From: Glandiceps talaboti
Taxonomy: Eukaryota; Hemichordata; Enteropneusta; Spengelidae
Reading direction: 5' to 3'
Length of the DNA: 64,000 nt
NCBI RefSeq assembly: GCF_964340395.1
Contig: NC_135568.1
Location: 12,579,276-12,643,275, forward strand
Within the stretch, counting starts at the first letter, position 1, and every line of letters starts with the position of its first letter. Below, in pieces: positions 58,254-64,000 of this stretch. Both the position numbers and the translations under genes were made by a program. The notes below the pieces were generated by a model that had not been told where the DNA came from, made no database searches, and was given only the letters and a program-made list of their open reading frames with translations.

Positions 58254-58257
58254 TTAA

Positions 58258-59002
58258 GAGTGAATGCCCTTATATACCTATAATGATATACCTGTGTATT
58301 GCTGTGGAGAAACCATGAGCTCTACACATGCAATAATTGTCTGTATTACCCCGAACACTTTTTGCCCCAAATGAGGTCATTACGTATATCGATCTGTTGG
58401 GATATACAACAGGGATTTGTTTTTAAGGCAGACATAAACATGTACACCCATGGATATAATCTATCGCATAATTAAACATAGGTTTATGAAGTGTATATTA
58501 TTGCTATGCAGCTTAGAAATTTTGCAAATGTACAAGGTGAACGACTGCTCTTGATGTTTAATATGATTGAAATCATTGAGCACAATATTTTGTGCCCTTA
58601 CAATGTGAACAATAGCCATTCCAGGCAAACTAACAAGAAAGCCAGACCGGCTAATCAACTGTTTACTTAAGCTGAGCAGAGTAATCTTTTCATACAATTA
58701 AAATATTCAATGCTTCGCATGCCAAACCCCCCCCCCCCCCAACCCTCATTTTTCCCTACAGAAAAGAATATATCCATATTATCACTCGGGTGAAAAATTC
58801 AAATTGTATTTAAATTTCACCGCAACAATCTATTGAACACAGCCCATACTTTATCCGGTGTATGTAAATCGCAATCAGGTTAACTCTCTACGCATTTTTA
58901 CTCTTCACTAAATAGAGATCGTCTGTTTCCTGTGAGAGAAAGATGTATATCAAAGTCTGTTCCCCTGTGGTCTGAATATGCGCTGTGAGCGGCACCGAGT
59001 GA
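58258..59002. other. Downstream flank of the oxidase-like gene
   Basis: No gene seen. Contains a run of about 14 C near 58727-58740. On the minus strand a possible poly(A) signal ATTAAA lies near 58557-58562; use of it is unproven. Confidence 0.4.
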
Positions 59003-60955
59003 TCACTGATTCTTCAATATGTAAATTGTATGCAAATATAGTACCAATCCAAGAATAACAATTGAGGGTGTCGTTATTTTATCTGCAGTGGATGTGTTTT
59101 GGTTGTTGGCGTTGTTTATAACATTGTTCTGTTGTGGGCTTTCAGTTTGCGTGTCCAGCGTAGATTTTCTGTCAACATAGATAATTTCCATCATACCGCT
59201 GTCTTCAAATTCTAGGAAAGAATTGTGAATCACTACTGGCCCATAAAACCGATTGTCGAATTTGATCCGTATTAACATGGTACCATCAATTGGCAATGTA
59301 TCTCTCCATTCGCCAATCTCATAAAGCACGCCCTCTCCAGTTGAATTTGCAAATAGAATCTGGAAATGATTTGCATGTACGTGTATCGGATGTAATATGG
59401 TGGGGCCTCCAGAGAGAAGCCATTCTTCCACGTTGCCACTCTCTGTGGAGTAAGAGTAGTTAGACACTCCCTCAAAACTAACACCATTATACAGGTGTTC
59501 ACAGGTACTTCGAAAGTGATGACATTTTATCGTGTAGTCTGCCTCACTCCCTTTATAGTTTGCTCGCAATCCAGATAAAATCACCTCATCATGACCGCCA
59601 AGATAAGTAGGTAATGTTGGCAACCGGGAAGGAAGGGGCATCACAGGGCTAAAATTTGGGGAAACTTTCAAAACCACAAGCCCTTCCTGTATGAATCGAT
59701 TGTTTCTGCTGAAGGCCCTAAACATGTAGTCCAGTGAATGATTCCGCTCTGAATGAAGGGAGAATGTACCAGCAAATGCACAAGAGACAACCACATCAGC
59801 TCTAGACCCGGGGAAAAGAATAACGACTTCCACATGAGAGGGTTGACTCCGATAGACTCCATCCCGTGCTATCAGATGCATGTCACACCCAGGCAACACA
59901 AGTTCTAATATTTTAGCATGAGCTGCATTGACTAAACGGAATACTATCCTTTCATGTGTTTCCATTGTGATCGCTTCTGATGGTTTACCATTGACAGTGT
60001 AAAAATTGTGTTCTTTATAACCTTCAATACCGAGATCCAGTTGGTCTTCAGTTCTTTGGTGGTCGCATAGAATTGAGCTGCGAATCCTATCTTGTCGGGG
60101 GGAACATCTACATGCAATAACACTACCACCGATGAAATTAAAATTCTGCAAGACCATTACGTAGTGTTCCAGACTACCCAGAGAAGATGGTATATCTGAA
60201 GGATTGGCAGGGTCGACAATAATGGCACCTGCCAACCCGGTACCAACATGATAGGCCGAGGTGCCGTGATAATGGGAACTGTACCAATTCAACCCTGGAG
60301 CATGGTCCGGGGGAATATGAATTACATAGGTGTGATTTTCCTTGGGTTTGATACCAATTTGCATTCTGTCTTCCTTTGGGTCAATATGTAGACCGTAGGT
60401 GTAAAAATTCACAATGTCTGCCAGATTCACGTCTTGTGTTGGAGGAAATATCATTGACCGGGCCCGGGACCTGAGCATAGATTCGTTGAATGGACGTTGA
60501 AGCGGTCTGATGTTAGACGGTCCTCTATGTGGTCGATCCACTGCACCACCACCAGTAAGTTCACTTTCTGACGACCAATCCGAGTAATCCGAGAAGTAAT
60601 CGGAAAAGGTATAGGAATGAGATTCGGATGAGGAATAACTCTCTGAATCCAATGGCGATTCAGTGTTTGAGGTCCCGTGGTCTATTTCATTCTTGAGGGT
60701 GAGGTAAATTGTGTCTCCGGCTTTCACTCGTAAAGTTGGCCCTGGAATCGATCCCACACCATTGTAGTAAAACGCACGAGTGTTAAAATTGACTTTACCA
60801 AAGAAACGGTACTTTGCTACCGTAAGTTGAATATCAAGCCTCCCATTCTGAGATTCAACTTCAGTTATCTTTCTTTGCATATCTGGTAGCCGATCAACCC
60901 TTGCATCTGCTGTCATGACAACAAGCAGGACCAATGAGACTACCGAAAATGACAT
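59003..60955 (-). CDS. Secreted/membrane-anchored multicopper-oxidase-like protein, copper sites degenerate
   Basis: 650 residues with no coding intron. Signal peptide about 1-18 (MSFSVVSLVLLVVMTADA). Cupredoxin-type domain 1 (about 40-250) has PGPTLRVKAGDTIYLTLKNE, a Ser/Asp/Glu/Tyr-rich insert (94-170), GLHIDP and GLAGAIIVDP; domain 2 has RIVFRLVNAAHAKILELVLP and LIARDG; domain 3 has HPIHVHANHF. The overall plan is that of bacterial-like laccases. Copper motifs: 1 is FYTYG for LHTHG (both His lost); 2 is WYSSHYHG for WYHPHxHG (first His lost); 3 keeps all three His (522, 525, 527); 4 is HNSFLEFEDSGMM for HCHxLEHEDxGMM (Cys and two His lost). Oxidase activity is therefore unlikely. Six N-glycosylation sequons (157, 207, 405, 499, 537, 620). 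A hydrophobic end (about 631-646) followed by KNQ suggests a GPI signal or membrane anchor. Confidence 0.93.
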   Translation of the reverse strand: MSFSVVSLVLLVVMTADARVDRLPDMQRKITEVESQNGRLDIQLTVAKYRFFGKVNFNTRAFYYNGVGSIPGPTLRVKAGDTIYLTLKNEIDHGTSNTESPLDSESYSSSESHSYTFSDYFSDYSDWSSESELTGGGAVDRPHRGPSNIRPLQRPFNESMLRSRARSMIFPPTQDVNLADIVNFYTYGLHIDPKEDRMQIGIKPKENHTYVIHIPPDHAPGLNWYSSHYHGTSAYHVGTGLAGAIIVDPANPSDIPSSLGSLEHYVMVLQNFNFIGGSVIACRCSPRQDRIRSSILCDHQRTEDQLDLGIEGYKEHNFYTVNGKPSEAITMETHERIVFRLVNAAHAKILELVLPGCDMHLIARDGVYRSQPSHVEVVILFPGSRADVVVSCAFAGTFSLHSERNHSLDYMFRAFSRNNRFIQEGLVVLKVSPNFSPVMPLPSRLPTLPTYLGGHDEVILSGLRANYKGSEADYTIKCHHFRSTCEHLYNGVSFEGVSNYSYSTESGNVEEWLLSGGPTILHPIHVHANHFQILFANSTGEGVLYEIGEWRDTLPIDGTMLIRIKFDNRFYGPVVIHNSFLEFEDSGMMEIIYVDRKSTLDTQTESPQQNNVINNANNQNTSTADKITTPSIVILGLVLYLHTIYILKNQ

Positions 60956-60994
60956 ATCTTAAAAAGTTTCTTCCTCGAATGACTGGTCAAAAAT
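60956..60994 (-). other. Probable 5' UTR start of the coding exon (splice acceptor) of the oxidase-like gene
   Basis: Read on the minus strand, a strong acceptor (pyrimidine tract, then TTTTCTTGCAG) ends at 60995, 39 bp before the ATG at 60955. This suggests the coding exon is preceded by a non-coding first exon farther upstream (higher coordinates). That exon and the promoter were not identified. Confidence 0.5.
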
Positions 60995-61299
60995 CTGCAA
61001 GAAAATGGAAAAAGAATCGGAATCAGATTCGGATGACGAAAAAAACCCAGCTGGTTAAAGGACTTTCAATATTTCGCTCAATGTAATTACAACAAAGGTA
61101 TTTTGCCTCACAGGACACCTAACATTAAAAGAATAATTAATACTCGTATTGTTCATGGTTTCAATTTTAAAGCTTCGAAGCATAAACAAACGTGACGAGT
61201 TGTATAAAGAGGAACGCCATACCAGGAAATAAATCCATTTGCATAAACTTTCAATTGGGTTTTGGAGAGCCATTTCATTATTTTACTTCAAGTTCATTT

Positions 61300-61480
61300 A
61301 TACATGCGATTTCACAGAAACACCATTTTGAGCTTGTGACGTCATTTAGGGATTTTTGCCGTGGACCACATTGCCTCATGGGAGTCAACATAAATACGTA
61401 TGGAAGAGGTGAATAATGAATATTCATGACATTTCCACTGAAGCTAATAAGAACTTAGGAATATTCATGTCGTCATTACT
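61300..61480. repeat. Dispersed foldback family D, partial copy
   Basis: TAGGGATTTTTGCCGTGGAC, CACATTGCCTCATGGGAGTC and GGTGAATAATGAATATTCAT match the left arm of the element at 43300. Confidence 0.7.
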
Positions 61481-64000
61481 TAATGCAACACAGTGTCTCA
61501 GAAATAAACTGTATATCCTTTTTTGTTCAAGAAAACTCAAATCCATTCTCAGTTCAAATCAAGTGAAAAAATGAGGGGTCACCATAGTAACTTTTAAAAT
61601 AGAGGTCAAATTGATAGCAAAGGTGATCATATACACCATTTTAGAATCCAATATGGCGGCTGCCAAATCAATGGGAGAAATAAATAATGGCCGATTGCCA
61701 TGAAAACAAGCTGGCGAACCTCCAAATTCCTTTTAATATTTCACACGGACCAGGAGCAAGCTTTCATATGGCAAAGTTCAGAGGGAGTTCAAGAACTATA
61801 TGTGAACTCGGTCTACCTTATAAATTGCTATGTTTAGAATGAGTGACAGACTTCACGTACCGATCCTAACTTCTCTCATATGCTAATTTGTTTGATGAGT
61901 ATGTAATCCTTCATCAATGCCATCAATTCAACTTCTGGGACTTAGGAACTAATTGGTAGACTGATTTTGGATTAAACCCAGCCTTCTATTGATTATTTTC
62001 TTTAGAAGAAGCTTTTCAATACAAACAAGAGATGTCTTCGGCCCTACAATTGTTCTGTGTACAATAAGTAATTTATCATACCCAATTGACGACTTCTCCC
62101 TTTACTTCATGGTAAGAATCGATGAAACAATGAAAGAATTGTCTCAGTAAAAGCGATGGACCCCGACATGTCACGCTGTGAGCTTTTAAGTTCTATGTTG
62201 AAATGTAGTCCGGAGAGCAATTATAACGGGGCGATTTCCAAATTGGGGCTTAACACGAAGTTGATTTCCCCCCAAGATTTTTCCACGCATCTTTATTTAC
62301 CATCTACGTTTATTTACATGTAATCACACTCACTAGTAACTCAAGAAGCATACATCCACAATTAAGAGTAACAATTGACGGAGGACGAAACGTAATTTAA
62401 ACGGCAAAGCCTCGTAACTTTAGTTCTTTTGGACGTCTGCTGGATGGTACCGTTACTTCCGTTATAAACTCTTAATCGCTAGCTTCTATAAATTATATAG
62501 GTGTGTATTCTTTCTGTTTTACGTCCTGATTGGTAAATTAGGCAATTAACAAGCAATTAAGCAGTGTAGCTAAATGGCTCAATTAAAATTGACAATGTGG
62601 TACCATTCTATTCAATTTACTAGTATTTGCATAGTGGGATTAGACATGTTAACCCGACAGTTCCATCATGTTGAACATTTTGTTTACTATCATAACTTTC
62701 ACCTGATATAGTCTTATATCTTAGATGTTACACTTCTCGTTGATGACATCAAAATAATAGATTACATTTGGTACCCTGCAGTTAGTAAGCTGATATGTTC
62801 CGTGCACATAATGTAGTATTCATGACTGGTGGAATTGGAAGATGAACAACTTCGAATGAATGAATGTATATATAGATATATACTTCATTCAAAAAGAATA
62901 AGGATGTTTAAGTCGTTACTTGGAGTTTCACGCTTCCTCAGATTGTTGATCGAGGAAACGTGAAACTCCGAGTAATGACTCGTAACACCCTGATTCTTTT
63001 AAGTAAAGTCGAGTATACTCTGCTGCTAATGTTGCACCGAGCACTGTTTTCTCCAGTGAGTCATTTATGAGTATATATATATATGTAATGCAGTTATAAT
63101 ATTCGAAAACACTTCAGATTCAGCACGTTACAGCTGTCATCATAAAAAAATTATATGCCATCAATAGTTAATACTAGTTCTTAACTCTAGTTTGCTATAG
63201 GTAATTTAATGCCCCAAAACGTTGCTATAGTAACGTCAAATAAGTTAGAAGCTAGTATACTATATGTACAGGTTGATAGTACAATGACAGCTGCATGCGT
63301 CTATCTCAGGGAAGATACGGGATAATATAGTACAGGAATTCTGAACATCGGTACGATAGTTCCTTTCATATGCCTACCATGGGTTGTTTTCTCGTCAAAG
63401 CTCGTATCTTGTCATAAAAAATGTATCCTTGTATTTCTCGTATTTCAATTTTATCCTTGTAAATTCATACTTCAAATACACCGAAGCATTAATATTTTTG
63501 TCCCTCGCACCAAGAAATTCCTTCGACTGTGACCATTCTCTGATTACTATATCCTAACACATTTTGTCACCAAAATGTACCAAGTGTTCCTGAGAGTCGT
63601 ATGTTGTTGATTCATCTGTTCAAAGATCTTACATTTACATAATGTTTGTCCACAAAGTGTCACAGCGGATGTTTCACGTTATTGTCTCCAGTTAAAGCTC
63701 ATACTTGTACACGCTTCACAAGTTTCGAATACTACTGTGCACGATCGATATACTGTCTGAAAAGTAACATAATGTACTTAACCACTTTAGCACATTTTCC
63801 TGTCTGTTGCAAGCAAGTGACCACATCACGTATCACGTATATATGGCCATGTTTTCTCGAGATAAGAAGCATTGTCATAAGATACATGTAGTAATATCAT
63901 CAACGTAAAATTAAAGGGTTCTGAGTCTGGACGTTAGGATAAAATATCCTCGGTCCAAAGTTGAAAATAGTTAACGATTCAATTAACTCCAAAACAGAGC
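61481..64000. other. Upstream flank of the oxidase-like gene, non-coding
   Basis: Apart from the hairpin at 62894-62998 and a short TA run near 63075, no feature is supported. The promoter and first exon of the oxidase-like gene may lie here but could not be picked out. Confidence 0.45.
62894..62998. repeat. Long near-perfect hairpin (about 48-bp arms)
   Basis: Left arm AAGAATAAGGATGTTTAAGT + CGTTACTTGGAGTTTCACG; right arm, inverted, AAGAATCAGGGTGTTACGAG + TCATTACTCGGAGTTTCACG. The loop is only about 8 bp. About 40 of 48 positions pair. No clear target duplication seen. Confidence 0.85.

Overview
The window comes from an animal nuclear genome. Coding DNA is split into short exons by kilobase-scale AT-rich introns with canonical GT/AG borders. 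There are no operons or bacterial-type gene packing, and the non-coding DNA is full of microsatellites, minisatellites and short non-autonomous transposons. I cannot name the species. A Slac2 (melanophilin/MyRIP) type Rab effector, a bacterial-like multicopper-oxidase fold and many CTCF-like CCACTAGAGGGCG words would suit a non-vertebrate deuterostome (hemichordate, amphioxus or echinoderm), but a lophotrochozoan is not excluded.

Two protein-coding genes are supported. (1) A plus-strand gene runs from 18170 to 51557 in 16 exons, every junction in phase, giving 2,156 residues before a stop. Its ends match the Slac2 family: a Cys8 zinc finger plus the second Rab27-binding helix at the front, and the actin-binding/coiled-coil C-terminal part of MyRIP at the back. 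Between them sits one 4,356-bp exon of exactly 1,452 codons, flanked by phase-0 introns. It encodes a very acidic, repeat-rich insert that vertebrate MyRIP (about 860 residues) lacks. The exon for the first Rab-binding helix and the start codon was not found in the window, so the 5' end probably lies upstream. (2) A minus-strand, single-coding-exon gene at 60955-59003 encodes a secreted or membrane-anchored multicopper-oxidase-like protein of 650 residues. It has lost six of the eleven canonical copper-ligand residues, including the type-1 Cys, so it looks like a pseudoenzyme. The two genes are convergent.

Layout: 1-18169 is probably intron 1 or upstream DNA. It holds microsatellites, a degenerate 125-bp array, two transposon families and a 26-unit 58-bp array. 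18170-30611 carries the N-terminal exons; 38034-42389 is the giant exon; 42881-51557 carries the coiled-coil and basic C-terminal exons; 51558 to about 55.3 kb is 3' UTR or downstream DNA with three tandem arrays. 55.4-59.0 kb holds transposons and a 30-bp array that seems to have grown from a transposon terminal repeat. 59003-60994 is the oxidase-like gene, and 61-64 kb is non-coding with a long near-perfect hairpin.

Function: the first gene would link Rab27-bearing organelles to myosin and actin. Nothing in the sequence ties the two genes to one pathway. The most unusual observations are the giant frame-neutral exon, the copper-site-less oxidase, a splice donor lying inside a minisatellite, and the transposon-end-derived satellite.
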